A stretch of DNA of 64,000 nucleotides from Hydrogenophaga sp. (GTDB taxonomy: Bacteria > Pseudomonadota > Gammaproteobacteria > Burkholderiales > Burkholderiaceae_C): assembly GCF_030373245.1 (NCBI RefSeq), contig NZ_JAUCZF010000005.1, forward strand, positions 248,001-312,000, in the 5' to 3' direction. The notes under the pieces are model-generated. The model did not search any database. It was not told the origin of the DNA and saw nothing but the letters and a program-made list of their open reading frames with translations. Each line of letters opens with the position of its first letter. The first letter of the stretch is position 1. A program made the position numbers and the translations under genes. Positions 9,226-18,054 of this stretch are shown piece by piece.

Positions 9226-10035
9226 ATGTTCACCGATTCACACTGCCACCTGAGCTTCCCTGAGCTGCGCGCGCAACTGCCCGACATCCTGCTCTCCATG
9301 CAGTCCGCCGAGGTGGACCGCGCTCTGTGCATCTGCACCACGCTGGAAGAGTTTGACGACGTGCACAGGCTGGCCCGGGAGCACGCCAATCTCTGGTGCA
9401 CCGCCGGGGTCCACCCGGACAACGAGGGCGTACTGGAACCCAGTCTGGATGATTTGCTGCAGCGCGCCGCGCTGCCCCGCGTGGTCGGTATTGGCGAGAC
9501 TGGGCTGGACTACTACCGGCTGAACGGACGCAGCGTGGCCGACATGGCGTGGCAACGCGAGCGCTACCGGGTGCACATTCAGGCCGCGCGCCAGACCGAT
9601 TTGCCGCTGGTGATTCACACCCGAAGTGCCTCGGATGACACCCTGTCCATTTTGCGCGAGGCTGGCGGCTTCGCCAGCGCAAACGAGGGCGGATGTCCCG
9701 TTGCCCGTGGCGTGTTCCACTGCTTCACCGAGACCGAAGCCGTGGCCCGCGCCGCGCTGGATCTGGATTTCTACATTTCCTTCTCGGGCATCATTACGTT
9801 TCGCAACGCAGGCGACCTGCGCGACCTTTTGCGCTGGGTGCCGCTGGAGCGCATGCTGATCGAGACCGACAGCCCCTATCTGGCACCAGTACCACACCGA
9901 GGCAAGACCAACACCCCGGCCTATGTGCCCTTCGTCGCACGACAGATTGCCGAGGTCAAAGGTCTTTCGGTGGAGGCCGTGGCCCGGGCCACCAGAGACA
10001 ATTTTGACCATCTTTTCACGCGTGTGACAGCCTAA
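9226..10035 (+). CDS. tatD: TatD family metal-dependent DNase
   Basis: The 269-residue protein has the amidohydrolase-fold motifs of TatD: DSHCHL at residues 3-8 (metal-binding His pair), TAGVHPDN, the GIGETGLDYY block with a metal-binding Glu, PLVIHTR, a GVFHCFTE-like block, and LIETDSPYLAP with a terminal metal-binding Asp. Family members are 3'-5' exonucleases acting in DNA repair or degradation. It ends the holB-pilZ-tatD cluster, and an ankyrin gene follows 16 bases later. Confidence 0.93.
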   Translation: MFTDSHCHLSFPELRAQLPDILLSMQSAEVDRALCICTTLEEFDDVHRLAREHANLWCTAGVHPDNEGVLEPSLDDLLQRAALPRVVGIGETGLDYYRLNGRSVADMAWQRERYRVHIQAARQTDLPLVIHTRSASDDTLSILREAGGFASANEGGCPVARGVFHCFTETEAVARAALDLDFYISFSGIITFRNAGDLRDLLRWVPLERMLIETDSPYLAPVPHRGKTNTPAYVPFVARQIAEVKGLSVEAVARATRDNFDHLFTRVTA

Positions 10036-10051
10036 AAATATTAGGTAACAC

Positions 10052-10720
10052 ATGAAGTTTTATAAAAAGCTTATTGTTTTTGTTTGGGTATTTCTGGCGA
10101 CATTCAGCGTCCGAGCCGGCGCATATGAAGACTTTTTCGCGGCCGCTCGCAGCGACAACGAATCGACCGTGGTGGCACTTGCGCTGCGGGGTTTTGACCT
10201 CAACACACGGGACGAGAAGGGCGAAACCGGGCTGCTGATCGCGCTGCGGCGGGGATCGCTCAAGGTCGCCGACTTCCTGCTTAAGCAAAACGCGGTGGCC
10301 GTGGAGGCGCGCAATCTCCAGGGCGAAAGCCCGTTGATGATGGCCGCCTTGAAGGGCAATCTGGTGCAGGCGCAGCGGCTCATCCAGCGCGGAGCAGAGG
10401 TCAACAAACCGGGCTGGACGCCTCTGCATTACGGGGCCAGCAACCCGGAGCCGGTCAGCCTGGCGATGGTGCGACTCCTGCTGGAGCACCACGCCTATAT
10501 CGACGCCGAATCGCCCAACAAGTCCACGCCGCTCATGATGGCGGCCCGCTACGGGCAAGACCCGGTGGTCCAGCTGCTGCTGCAAGAGGGCGCCGATCCC
10601 CTGCTGCGCAACGAACAAGGCCTCTCCGCAATGGACTTCGCGCGGCAGGCCGGGCGGGCGGCATCGGTCGAGCTCATCGCCAAACACGTTCGAGCCAAGC
10701 AGCCCGCGGGCAAGTGGTGA
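10052..10720 (+). CDS. Secreted or periplasmic ankyrin repeat protein
   Basis: The 222-residue protein has a signal peptide (MKFYKKLIVFVWVFLATFSV, cleavage likely after the following RAGA) and about five ankyrin repeats. Recognisable repeat pieces are GETGLLIALRRGSLKVADFL, GESPLMMAALKGNLVQAQRL, GWTPLHYGA and STPLMMAARYGQDPVVQLLL. Its role is probably protein binding in the periplasm. It follows tatD closely and is probably read from the same transcript. Genes for such exported ankyrin proteins are common next to tatD in Comamonadaceae; the ligand is unknown. Confidence 0.88.
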   Translation: MKFYKKLIVFVWVFLATFSVRAGAYEDFFAAARSDNESTVVALALRGFDLNTRDEKGETGLLIALRRGSLKVADFLLKQNAVAVEARNLQGESPLMMAALKGNLVQAQRLIQRGAEVNKPGWTPLHYGASNPEPVSLAMVRLLLEHHAYIDAESPNKSTPLMMAARYGQDPVVQLLLQEGADPLLRNEQGLSAMDFARQAGRAASVELIAKHVRAKQPAGKW

Positions 10721-10959
10721 GTCCACACCGTTGAGCGGGCAGAGCGCTCCTCTGTGCTGCAGCGGACCGCGTCGCCCCTAAACGGATCACGTCGACAGCG
10801 CTGCGTCACGGGCGACAGCGGGAAATTTGCCCGGGCCGCTACGCGAGGTTCACCCTACGTGCAACTACTTAAGCCGCAAGACCCCAAAACCGCGTCCAAT
10901 GGCGGCTGAGCCGCTTGGCTCGACCCTGGCCTTCGTCCGGGGCACCCTGAGGAGAACCC

Positions 10960-11406
10960 ATGCACAAAAGAGACACCCGCGACATCATCGGGGGACTGGG
11001 CTTGGCCGCCATCGGCCTCTTTGCCGTGATCTACGGCCAACGCTACGAGTTCGGCGACCTCAACCGCATGGGCCCCGGGTATTTCCCCGTGGCACTGGGC
11101 GCCTTGCTTGCTGTGCTCGGTGTGCTGATCGCGCTGCCGGCTTTCTTCCGCCGCGGCGAGCCGATCGTGGTGGCCTGGAAGACGTTTGCACTGGTCATGG
11201 CCAGCATCGTGGTGTTTGCCTCCACGCTGAAGGTGCTGGGTGTGATCTTCGCCACCGCCATCGCGGTGATCGTGGCTTCGACGGCCGACAACGCTTCCAC
11301 CTGGAAAGGGCGCCTGCTGACCGCAGCTGGCATCGCGCTGATCACCTGGCTGGTGTTCAAGTTTGGCCTTGGCATGGTTCTGCCGACTTGGCCATGGAGC
11401 CCTTGA
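10960..11406 (+). CDS. tctB: Tripartite tricarboxylate transporter small membrane subunit TctB
   Basis: The 148-residue protein has four membrane helices and the opening pattern of TctB (KRDTRDIIGGLGLAAIGLFA, then GDLNRMGPGYFPV, a conserved motif of the family). It forms the permease with TctA in the inner membrane and uses the proton or sodium gradient. A strong GAGGAG ribosome site precedes the ATG. tctA starts 50 bases downstream. No solute-binding tctC gene is in this window. Confidence 0.92.
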   Translation: MHKRDTRDIIGGLGLAAIGLFAVIYGQRYEFGDLNRMGPGYFPVALGALLAVLGVLIALPAFFRRGEPIVVAWKTFALVMASIVVFASTLKVLGVIFATAIAVIVASTADNASTWKGRLLTAAGIALITWLVFKFGLGMVLPTWPWSP

Positions 11407-11456
11407 GCACATCCGACCGAACAGCCCGACCCACCACCTGACAGAGACATTCCCCC

Positions 11457-12974
11457 ATGGACATCCTTAACGGACTGCTGCTCGGCCTTGACGCCGCACT
11501 GAACCCGGTCACGCTGCTGTACTGCTTTGTCGGCGTGTTTCTCGGCACGCTGATCGGTGTGCTGCCCGGCATCGGCGCACTGGCGACGATCTCGCTGCTG
11601 CTGCCGGTGACCTACCACATCCCGCCCACCGCAGCGATCGTGATGCTCGCCGGCGTGTACTACGGCGCGCAGTACGGCGGATCGACCGCTTCGATCCTGC
11701 TGAACCTGCCGGGTACGCCATCCTCGGCGGTGACCACGCTGGACGGGTACCCCATGGCCAAACAGGGCAGGGCAGGCGTGGCGCTGTTCATGACGACCAT
11801 TGCCTCGTTCGTCGGCTCGATGCTCGGCATCCTGGTGCTTGTGCTGTTTTCGCCGGCTATTGCGGAGCTCGGCCTGAAGTTTGGCCCGGCCGAGTACTTC
11901 GCCATGATGCTGCTGGGTCTGATTGCAGCCTCGGCGCTGGCGTCTGGCTCTCCGGCCAAGGGACTGGCGATGGTGGTGTTTGGTCTGTTGCTGGGCACGG
12001 TGGGTACCGACATCAACTCGGGTCAGGCCCGCTTCGAGTTCGGCATCCCCGAACTCACCGACGGCATCAACCTCGTGGCACTGGCGATGGGCATGTTCGG
12101 CATCTCCGAGGTTGTCTCCAGCGTGAACCAGGTTCGCGAAGGCGAGGTGCGCGAAGACATCAACATGCGCACCATGACGCCCACCCGCGAGGATGTGAAG
12201 CAATCCATCATGCCGATGCTGCGGGGCACTGCGGTCGGCAGTTTCTTCGGCGCCTTGCCGGGCACGGGCGCATCGATCGCATCGTTCATGTCGTACGCGG
12301 TGGAGAAGAAGGTCGCCAAGGACCCGAGCCGGTTCGGCAAAGGCGCCATCGAAGGCATCTGCGCACCGGAAGCAGCCAACAACGCTGCCTCGCAAACCGC
12401 TTTCGTGCCCACGCTGTCGCTGGGCATTCCGGGCGATGCCGTCATGGCCTTGATGCTGGGCGCACTCATCATCCACGGTATCCAGCCAGGCCCGCTGCTG
12501 ATGACCCAGCAGCCCGAACTGTTCTGGGGTCTGATCGTGAGCTTCGGTATCGGCAACATCATGCTGATGATCCTGAACCTGCCACTGATCGGCCTGTGGG
12601 TGGCCATTCTGCGCATCCCGTATCGCGTGCTGTACCCAGCCATCCTGGTCTTCATCAGCCTGGGTGTGTACAGCGTCAACAACAACACCTTCGACGTGTT
12701 CATGGTCGCCATCATTGGCGCGGTGGGCTACGTGCTGGCGGTGCTGAAATTCGAGGCGGCACCGATGTTGCTGGGGTTTGTGCTGGGCCCATTGATGGAA
12801 GAAAACCTCCGCCGCGCATTGCTCCTGTCGCGCGGCGACATGATGACTTTCATCGAGCGCCCGATCAGCGCCGGTTTCCTCGTGTTTGGTGCAGCCATCG
12901 TGCTGTGGAGCGTCTGGACCTCCATGAGAGCCTTCTTCAAGGAACGCGAACAGATTGCTGATCAGGCAGCCTGA
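11457..12974 (+). CDS. tctA: Tripartite tricarboxylate transporter large membrane subunit TctA
   Basis: The 505-residue polytopic protein shows the TctA signatures GVLPGIGALATISLLLP and YGGSTASILLNLPGTPSSA in the first half, the repeated GALPGTGASIASFMSYA with KGAIEGICAPEAANNA in the middle, and about twelve membrane segments. It transports a carboxylate (tricarboxylates in the founding system) delivered by a periplasmic TctC. The substrate here is unknown because TctC, which sets specificity, is absent from the window; Burkholderiales carry many unlinked tctC (bug) genes. Confidence 0.94.
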   Translation: MDILNGLLLGLDAALNPVTLLYCFVGVFLGTLIGVLPGIGALATISLLLPVTYHIPPTAAIVMLAGVYYGAQYGGSTASILLNLPGTPSSAVTTLDGYPMAKQGRAGVALFMTTIASFVGSMLGILVLVLFSPAIAELGLKFGPAEYFAMMLLGLIAASALASGSPAKGLAMVVFGLLLGTVGTDINSGQARFEFGIPELTDGINLVALAMGMFGISEVVSSVNQVREGEVREDINMRTMTPTREDVKQSIMPMLRGTAVGSFFGALPGTGASIASFMSYAVEKKVAKDPSRFGKGAIEGICAPEAANNAASQTAFVPTLSLGIPGDAVMALMLGALIIHGIQPGPLLMTQQPELFWGLIVSFGIGNIMLMILNLPLIGLWVAILRIPYRVLYPAILVFISLGVYSVNNNTFDVFMVAIIGAVGYVLAVLKFEAAPMLLGFVLGPLMEENLRRALLLSRGDMMTFIERPISAGFLVFGAAIVLWSVWTSMRAFFKEREQIADQAA

Positions 12975-13005
12975 AAAAGCGGAGCTGGCCTCGCGCTAGC
13001 TTTTT
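12974..13005 (+). terminator. Probable rho-independent terminator after tctA
   Basis: Right at the tctA stop, AAAAAGC is complementary to GCTTTTT, with an inner AGC/GCT pairing and a run of five T residues. It could act in both directions. From here to 13277 (272 bases) I see no gene. Confidence 0.5.
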
Positions 13006-13277
13006 AGCCCCACCCTAAGTCGTTGATCTATCTGTATTTCCTAAGCTACATGGCCAAACAGCTGTCAACCCGATTCCGGTCTTCATTGCACTGGTAGCAG
13101 CGCTACAAGCGAAGCCACTGCAAAGATTGGCCGCACTGCAGCCAACTCACATGTAAATCTGGCCTAGCCCAAGCCGCTACTGTGAGCTGCTAAACGGGGA
13201 TTCGGGATACGGGTCTGGCGCGCTAGCTTGGAGTGGACAAATCCACAGGGAGCCCGATGCTCGAGGACTTGAGTTCG

Positions 13278-14318
13278 TCAACGGACTGTCCAGCCGTTCA
13301 ATAGCCCGCCGAGACTCATCAGCAAGTCGATGACGTGCTGCAGCCTGCCGCCGATCAAGTCGGTTGCTGAGTGGGCAGTCATCAGTAGACCGAACATGGC
13401 GAACAAAAGGAGCCAAGGCGTCGAACTTGACGTAGACGACTGCCGACTTGAAGCGATGACCAGCGCCAGGAAGCTATCCCAGACCGACTCCCTCGGTGAT
13501 CCTGCGTTCACGGTAGCCGAACTAGCACCGCCGGAAGGGCGAGATTCAGCGTCGCCATGGAGCGAATCATCTGAACTGGCTGGCGAGGAGGGCGGCCCCG
13601 ACCGCGCCGAGTTGGGTGTTTCGCCACTTTCAGCGCCGGCGTCAGACGAATCGACGGTCTTGGCAGCGGGGGACGAGTGGTCCGGCTGTGCCGGCTTGGT
13701 CAATGAATTGGGAGACCCCTCATCGAGCTTCGCGGCCTCTGACCCCCGATCAGTAGTTTTCGGAGCGGGCGGTTGGCGCCCCGGATCAGTTTCTACCGCG
13801 TACCTGATCGGCTGATCCAAAACAAACGGTGGCAAAGGAGCGGCACTGCCCATCCGGTCAGAGGTGCACACCCAAAGCTGGAACGCTGCCTTCGAGCCGC
13901 GGGAACCGCGGTACCTTACAAAGTAGATGCGTGGAAGGCGCTTCTCTCGACACCGATAGGCGTGATCCGCGGCGAACTCCTTGTATGCACGCGAGAGCGC
14001 ATCCCAGGCGTCATCTGTCTTACCGAATTCGGACGCTACGGTCGCGTTGGGTAGGACATAGCTGCCGCTTGGCCGCCCGTGCGCCTTGAATGCGCAGACC
14101 AGCGCGTCAGCAATCATCGTCCGCGAGTCTGCGACCCTGCGATCCTCAAGCCTGGCGGCGATGTTCTCTCGTACACACAAGGCGAGTAGATCCATGCCAA
14201 GGATGAGCGACTCCCTGGCATCACGACTGTCAGCTGGTCGCCAATCAGCCGTGTCGCTGCCACCGCTGCGACCGGTTTCGCTGCCAAGCTCAGTAGCAAT
14301 GGTGTCAACTTTTCCCAT
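13278..14318 (-). CDS. Hypothetical tail-anchored protein with Ser/Pro-rich linker
   Basis: The 346-residue protein is not recognised. Residues 1-175 look globular, with a mixed helical part (DAWDALSRAYKEFAADHAYR) and a strand-rich part (PRIYFVRYRGSRGSKAAFQL). Residues 180-290 are low complexity, rich in Ser, Pro, Ala, Gly and acidic residues. One membrane segment, TPWLLLFAMFGLLMTA, lies about 35-45 residues from the C-terminus, leaving a short amphipathic tail. This suggests a cytoplasmic domain anchored to the inner membrane. It is alone between tctA and a gene-poor stretch at the left edge of the accessory region. The frame is open throughout with plausible codon use. Confidence 0.6.
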   Translation of the reverse strand: MGKVDTIATELGSETGRSGGSDTADWRPADSRDARESLILGMDLLALCVRENIAARLEDRRVADSRTMIADALVCAFKAHGRPSGSYVLPNATVASEFGKTDDAWDALSRAYKEFAADHAYRCREKRLPRIYFVRYRGSRGSKAAFQLWVCTSDRMGSAAPLPPFVLDQPIRYAVETDPGRQPPAPKTTDRGSEAAKLDEGSPNSLTKPAQPDHSSPAAKTVDSSDAGAESGETPNSARSGPPSSPASSDDSLHGDAESRPSGGASSATVNAGSPRESVWDSFLALVIASSRQSSTSSSTPWLLLFAMFGLLMTAHSATDLIGGRLQHVIDLLMSLGGLLNGWTVR

Positions 14319-14584
14319 CTTCTGGTAACGCCTTTGATTGCGTCGGCGATCACCGAGATCTTATGCCGAAGGCGCGCGAAGCAACTTAGCGAGCGGCGCC
14401 GTGAGAAGCGGTGAGTAGAGCTGAGGCACTGTGAGAACACATGCGGAAACGTGCGGAAGTCTGCGGAGAACGCTGACAGCGACTTGGGCGCCTCGTACGC
14501 TGCCCCTCCCCAGTCTTGCGCCGACGGTTGCGCAGAGGAGACCACATGCCATAGACACCCACCGCAGTTTCGGGCGCCCAAAAA

Positions 14585-14612
14585 GAAAAAAGCCCGGGAG
14601 AACCCGGGCCTC
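14585..14612 (-). terminator. Strong rho-independent terminator, minus strand
   Basis: On the minus strand the sequence reads GCCCGGG-TTCT-CCCGGGC followed by six T residues. A second small hairpin, CGGCAT...ATGCCG, lies just upstream of it. It ends a leftward transcript, but no convincing protein gene lies immediately to the right, so the transcript may be a small RNA. Confidence 0.75.
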
Positions 14613-15250
14613 GGCATAGGGACATGCCGCAACCGTACAGCTGGATTGTCCCTTGTCGCCATGGCCGAGTCAACGGTCATGGAGAGCTGCGCCCTGTTGA
14701 AAAACACATATCCCAGCACCTCATGGACAGCAAAGGACACCACGACCATGTTTCCATTTGTAAAGGGCGCCTTTGGGCGTCAAGCTCGCTATCGCCACAG
14801 CCCGCTCCCGGTACTCCGGACAGCGCACCCCATCAGCCACGACTTCCTGCAGCTGTCATCGACAGCGCATAAGTTCAACCTCCTTCACTATTTGACTGCG
14901 CCGGGCGTGAGCGGCGTGTTGGCCGACCGACAGCTTCCGGGCTGGGTCGGCGCATACTCGCCAGCTGATGGCACCAAGCCCTCGGTGAAGGACTGGTTTC
15001 GCATGGGGCGAAGTGGCACTCCCGACCCATTTCGGTCATTTGAGGTTCGCCGACCAGCCCTACTGCTCTGTCAAGTGGTGACGAGGTGGCATTGCCTAGG
15101 TGCGCAGGGGTGCCACCTAGGTTTACCCGCTTGCTCATATGTCCAAGTCTGTTACGGTGACATTGGCAGCATCTGGCTTCAGACCGGTTCAACCCGATTC
15201 GTCCCCCCCTGTTGTGCAAAGTTTCTTGTCATCAACATGAGGAAATTCCA
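14613..15250. other. Gene-poor stretch with overlapping inverted repeats
   Basis: I see no convincing coding region in these 638 bases. Two inverted repeats share one arm: AGGTGGCA pairs with TGCCACCT (about 15085-15118), and CCTAGGTG pairs with CACCTAGG (15095-15121), so the two hairpins exclude each other. They lie about 130 bases upstream of the small gene at 15251 and could form part of its leader or an operator. A leftward terminator at 14585-14612 suggests that a non-coding transcript begins somewhere in this stretch. Confidence 0.4.
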
Positions 15251-15538
15251 ATGGCCTATGGTGTGATTTCACAATGGACTTCCAGCGCCGCGTTTGATGC
15301 GGCAATGGAAACCGAAGCGCGAGAGAAATACATTCCTGGAATCAAGGCTCTAGGCGCCGTAAATGCCTTCTTCATTTATACCGGCGACACCACGTTCAGC
15401 GTGATCTCCATTTACCCGGACGAGGCCGCGGCCACCGCCGCTGCCGAGAAGCAGAAAGCAATGCGCGCTCAGGCAGCAGCGGAGATGCCAGTTAAGATGG
15501 TCGGCGAAGTGCGCGGGACTGTTTTTGCATCGTTCTAG
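15251..15538 (+). CDS. Small protein, possible dimeric alpha/beta barrel
   Basis: The 95-residue protein starts at the ATG at 15251, with GAGGAAATTCC just upstream as a good ribosome site. The pattern is strand (MAYGVISQW), helix (SSAAFDAAMETEAREKYI), strand (NAFFIYTGDTTFSVISIYP), long Ala-rich helix and final strand (VGEVRGTVFASF), which fits a ferredoxin-like/dimeric alpha-beta barrel fold such as the ABM or YCII proteins. The function is unknown. It is a single-gene unit with its own terminator at 15617. Confidence 0.75.
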   Translation: MAYGVISQWTSSAAFDAAMETEAREKYIPGIKALGAVNAFFIYTGDTTFSVISIYPDEAAATAAAEKQKAMRAQAAAEMPVKMVGEVRGTVFASF

Positions 15539-15616
15539 AGGTGTGTCCAGGGTGTAGCCTCCGTGAGGCGGACCTGCGAAGCAGATGCTGAACACGGGTG
15601 CACGCAGCAGTCACAA

Positions 15617-15642
15617 GGGTCGACAGAAGTCGGCCCTTTTTT
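15617..15642 (+). terminator. Rho-independent terminator after the small gene at 15251
   Basis: GGGTCGAC pairs with GTCGGCCC (one G-T pair) across an AGAA tetraloop, followed by six T residues, about 80 bases after the stop codon. Confidence 0.8.
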
Positions 15643-15989
15643 CCTCGTGAATCATCAACTGCCTCCAGTGCATCTTTCGGGATGTCTCACAGGGAGCGCC
15701 TCGGGTTCGCCGGAACAGCGGACTTCCGAGACGCTCGATATGGCAGCTCCTGGCAGGAACCGAGTTTCCGCTGGCGCGCTTCGAAGCTGCCTGTCAGCGC
15801 GGCTTGATGCCCCCGCACGGGTGGCAGCGTCCCGGTAGCACGAGAGCTCATCTTGCAAGGCCCTGAACTCGATGGGAGACCATTGTGGGTGTCGCATGTC
15901 TGCGTGCAGCACGTCGAAGGGACAACCGGCTGAAGGCGCGTCGCGACCTGTGTTCCGGATCAGGGCGGTGCTGTGTGAAATGATGCGGT
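15643..15989. other. Intergenic stretch without a supported gene
   Basis: A minus-strand frame here (15655-15996) contains CPFDVLHADMRHPQWSP, which looks protein-like, but I cannot place it in a family, and it overlaps the start of the methyltransferase gene at 15990. It could be the decayed end of a former gene. No repeat, tRNA or promoter stands out. Confidence 0.3.
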
Positions 15990-16616
15990 ATGCCATTGAG
16001 TTCCGAAGACCTGCAACAAATCGCCGCGCGCACCCTGGCGCACTACGAGCAGCACGCCCAGAGCTACTGGGAAGGCACTCGCGATCACGACGTCAGCCAA
16101 AATATCGCGGCATTGCTGAAGCACATACCAGGGCCACCGCCCTTTGACCTGCTGGATTTCGGCTGCGGGCCCGGGCGCGACCTGCACACCTTCAAGGCGC
16201 TGGGCCACCGCGCCGTGGGCCTGGAAGGCGCCCCCAGTGCGGCGGCGCTGGCGCGCGTCCACAGCGGCTGCGAGGTGCTGGAGCAGAGCTTCCTGCACCT
16301 CGAACTGCCCGCGCAGCGCTACGACGGTGTTTTTGCGAATGCCGTGCTGTTTCATGTGCCCCCCCAGGTCCTGCCGCAAGTTCTGAGAAAACTGCAGGCC
16401 TGCCTGCGGCCGGGCGGCGTGCTGTTCAGCTCCAACCCGCGCGGCGATGGCCAGGAGGGCTGGAACGGTGAGCGCTACGGCGCATTTCACGACTGGCCAA
16501 CCTGGCGCACCCTGGTGACGGCAGCCGGCTTCGACGAGTTGGAGCACTTCTACCGTCCGTCGGGCCTACCTATCGAGCAACAGCCCTGGCTGGCGAGCGT
16601 GTGGCGCAAGCGCTGA
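15990..16616 (+). CDS. Class I SAM-dependent methyltransferase
   Basis: The 208-residue protein has the Rossmann motif I LLDFGCGPGRDLHTF near residues 54-68, an acidic residue in motif II (AVGLEGAP), motif post-I to III (QRYDGVFANAVLFHVP), and LRPGGVLFSSNPRGD as motif III. It closes with EHFYRPSGLP and WLASVWRKR, as in short tellurite-resistance/UbiE-like methyltransferases of Burkholderiales. The substrate is unknown. It is a stand-alone gene within the accessory region, but its base composition matches the core genome. Confidence 0.85.
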   Translation: MPLSSEDLQQIAARTLAHYEQHAQSYWEGTRDHDVSQNIAALLKHIPGPPPFDLLDFGCGPGRDLHTFKALGHRAVGLEGAPSAAALARVHSGCEVLEQSFLHLELPAQRYDGVFANAVLFHVPPQVLPQVLRKLQACLRPGGVLFSSNPRGDGQEGWNGERYGAFHDWPTWRTLVTAAGFDELEHFYRPSGLPIEQQPWLASVWRKR

Positions 16617-17026
16617 GCCCCCGGCTTCACAGCACTGCGCATTTGCTGACCAAGCAGCTTAAGCAAGTGCCGCCCACGGCTGCCCTGCGTTTGATTGTCT
16701 TGGCAGTCGGATGCCCGGATTGGGTCGGCACGCGATGGTTATGGGCAACGATACTGATCCTTCGATCCGGCGAATGACCAGGGACCGCTGCCGGACTTGG
16801 CAGCGAACTGGCGGTATCGGCCATCAAGAGTCACTCGCGACCGTCCGCTGTCTGGTCGCCAGGTCCGGTGCTGGCCAGCGGGCGGGCCGAAGGGAAATCC
16901 TTCAACTTTCGCAGGTGGGGCCAAATGCACGTTTGTCGCTTGGCCGAACGCTGAGCAGGATCGCCGCCAATGCGGCAGTACGGCCTATGCCGTCAAACGG
17001 CTGTATCAGTGCAGCATCCCCAACGA
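16617..17026. other. Non-coding stretch between methyltransferase and vapC
   Basis: In these 410 bases the reading frames are short and overlap on both strands without family-like blocks. I see no gene, tRNA or clear repeat. Confidence 0.35.
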
Positions 17027-17440
17027 TCAGGCCGGAGCAACCCAGTCTTCTACCTTCAGTCCCCCGACGCGCAGGAACTCACTGGTGTTGTGCGTCACCA
17101 GCGTCGCGCTCTCGGCAAGTGCGTGGCAGGCAATCCATAGATCGTTTGCACCGATGGGCGTGCCTGCGTCCTTCAGACGCGTGAACTGCTCGGCGTAGTG
17201 CTCGCAGATGGCGGGGCCTGCCGGATACAGCACCGTCACTTGTCGGGCCAAGGCTTCGAGCCGGCGAAGGACCTCCGGCTTTTTCGTGCTGCGCTCGGCG
17301 CCCTTTAGCAACTCGGCCCATGTCACGAAGGACATGCACAGCCGGGCATCCTGCGGCAGCGCATCGACCCGCTGCGCGATGGCTGGCGGCTGGTTCTTGA
17401 TCAGGTAGATGAGGATGTTGGTGTCCAGCACGTAGATCAC
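17027..17440 (-). CDS. vapC: VapC-type PIN domain toxin ribonuclease
   Basis: The 137-residue PIN domain protein begins IYVLDTNILIYLIK, with catalytic Asp6. It has Glu43 in the WAELLKGAE block, and Asp100 in GANDLWIACHAL, followed by THNTSEF, where Asn118 replaces the fourth acid as in many VapC proteins. It should cleave RNA (tRNA or rRNA in studied VapCs) when released from its antitoxin. The start overlaps the vapB stop by four bases, the usual coupling of an antitoxin-toxin pair. Confidence 0.93.
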   Translation of the reverse strand: MIYVLDTNILIYLIKNQPPAIAQRVDALPQDARLCMSFVTWAELLKGAERSTKKPEVLRRLEALARQVTVLYPAGPAICEHYAEQFTRLKDAGTPIGANDLWIACHALAESATLVTHNTSEFLRVGGLKVEDWVAPA

Positions 17441-17700
17441 AGGGCCTCGCGCTCCTGCAGGGGCTGATGGCCGGCCTGCTCAGCCTGCAGCGCTGCGATG
17501 AATGCAAGGTCCGCCTCGCCCACGGCGCGCAGGGCATTCAGCAGCGCAGCGCCACGTGCGGCCTGCAAGGGATGGATCACCAGATCCCCCGACTCGTTGC
17601 GCGAAATGCTCACGCGGTCAGTGTCGAGCCGGAACTCAGCAGGAATGCGAACCGCCTGGCTGTTGCCGTTGTTGAAGACTCTGGTGGTGAGCGTTTCCAC
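17437..17700 (-). CDS. vapB: VapB-type antitoxin (AbrB/SpoVT fold)
   Basis: The 87-residue protein has the swapped-hairpin pattern of VapB antitoxins: RVFNNGNSQAVRIPAEFRLD, then VSISRNESGDLVIHP. The C-terminal helical tail (LLNALRAVGEADLAFIAAL) would bind and inhibit VapC. The protein is expected to repress its own operon. Its gene lies upstream of vapC and overlaps it by four bases. A duplicated TRAP transporter fragment begins about 90 bases upstream. Confidence 0.9.
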   Translation of the reverse strand: METLTTRVFNNGNSQAVRIPAEFRLDTDRVSISRNESGDLVIHPLQAARGAALLNALRAVGEADLAFIAALQAEQAGHQPLQEREAL

Positions 17701-17787
17701 GTGGCGCCCTATGTGTGTACAGTAATGTGTGTATTTTCATTCAAACATCGCTGGCGTGCAACCACGCCCACGGACGCTGCCGGTGTG

Positions 17788-17961
17788 CGGCTACCTCACG
17801 CCACCGGTGGGCCCGAACCTGGTGGTGGCGATGACGGCGTTCAAGCAGCCCTTCGGCACGCTGTGCCGTGCCGTGCCGCGCTGCCCTTCATCGGCCTGAT
17901 GCTGGGCTGCCTGGCGCTGGTGATCTGGCAGCCGTGGATTGCGATGGGGTTGGTGGGGTGA
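17788..17961 (+). pseudogene. TRAP transporter DctM C-terminal fragment, copy 1 (frameshifted)
   Basis: This is a near copy of the DNA at 22371-22546. It encodes the last 60 residues of a TRAP-type large permease (GYLTPPVG..., ...LGCLALVIWQPWIAMGLVG). Relative to copy 2 it has five extra bases (GTGCC repeated once) near 17875, which shift the reading frame in the middle. No upstream part of dctM is present. It is therefore a dead fragment left by duplication or recombination. Confidence 0.85.
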
Positions 17962-18054
17962 TGCGCAGAGCGGTGAAGTTGCCCCGATGAACGGCCTGCG
18001 GAATGGGATTTTGAGCTGCGGCGTGTACTTTCCGGTCAGTCTGGTCACAGAGTT

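Noticed and set aside
15655-15996. Minus-strand ORF with CPFDVLHADMRHPQWSP
   Set aside because: It overlaps the methyltransferase start and I cannot name a family, so I treat it as unsupported or decayed.
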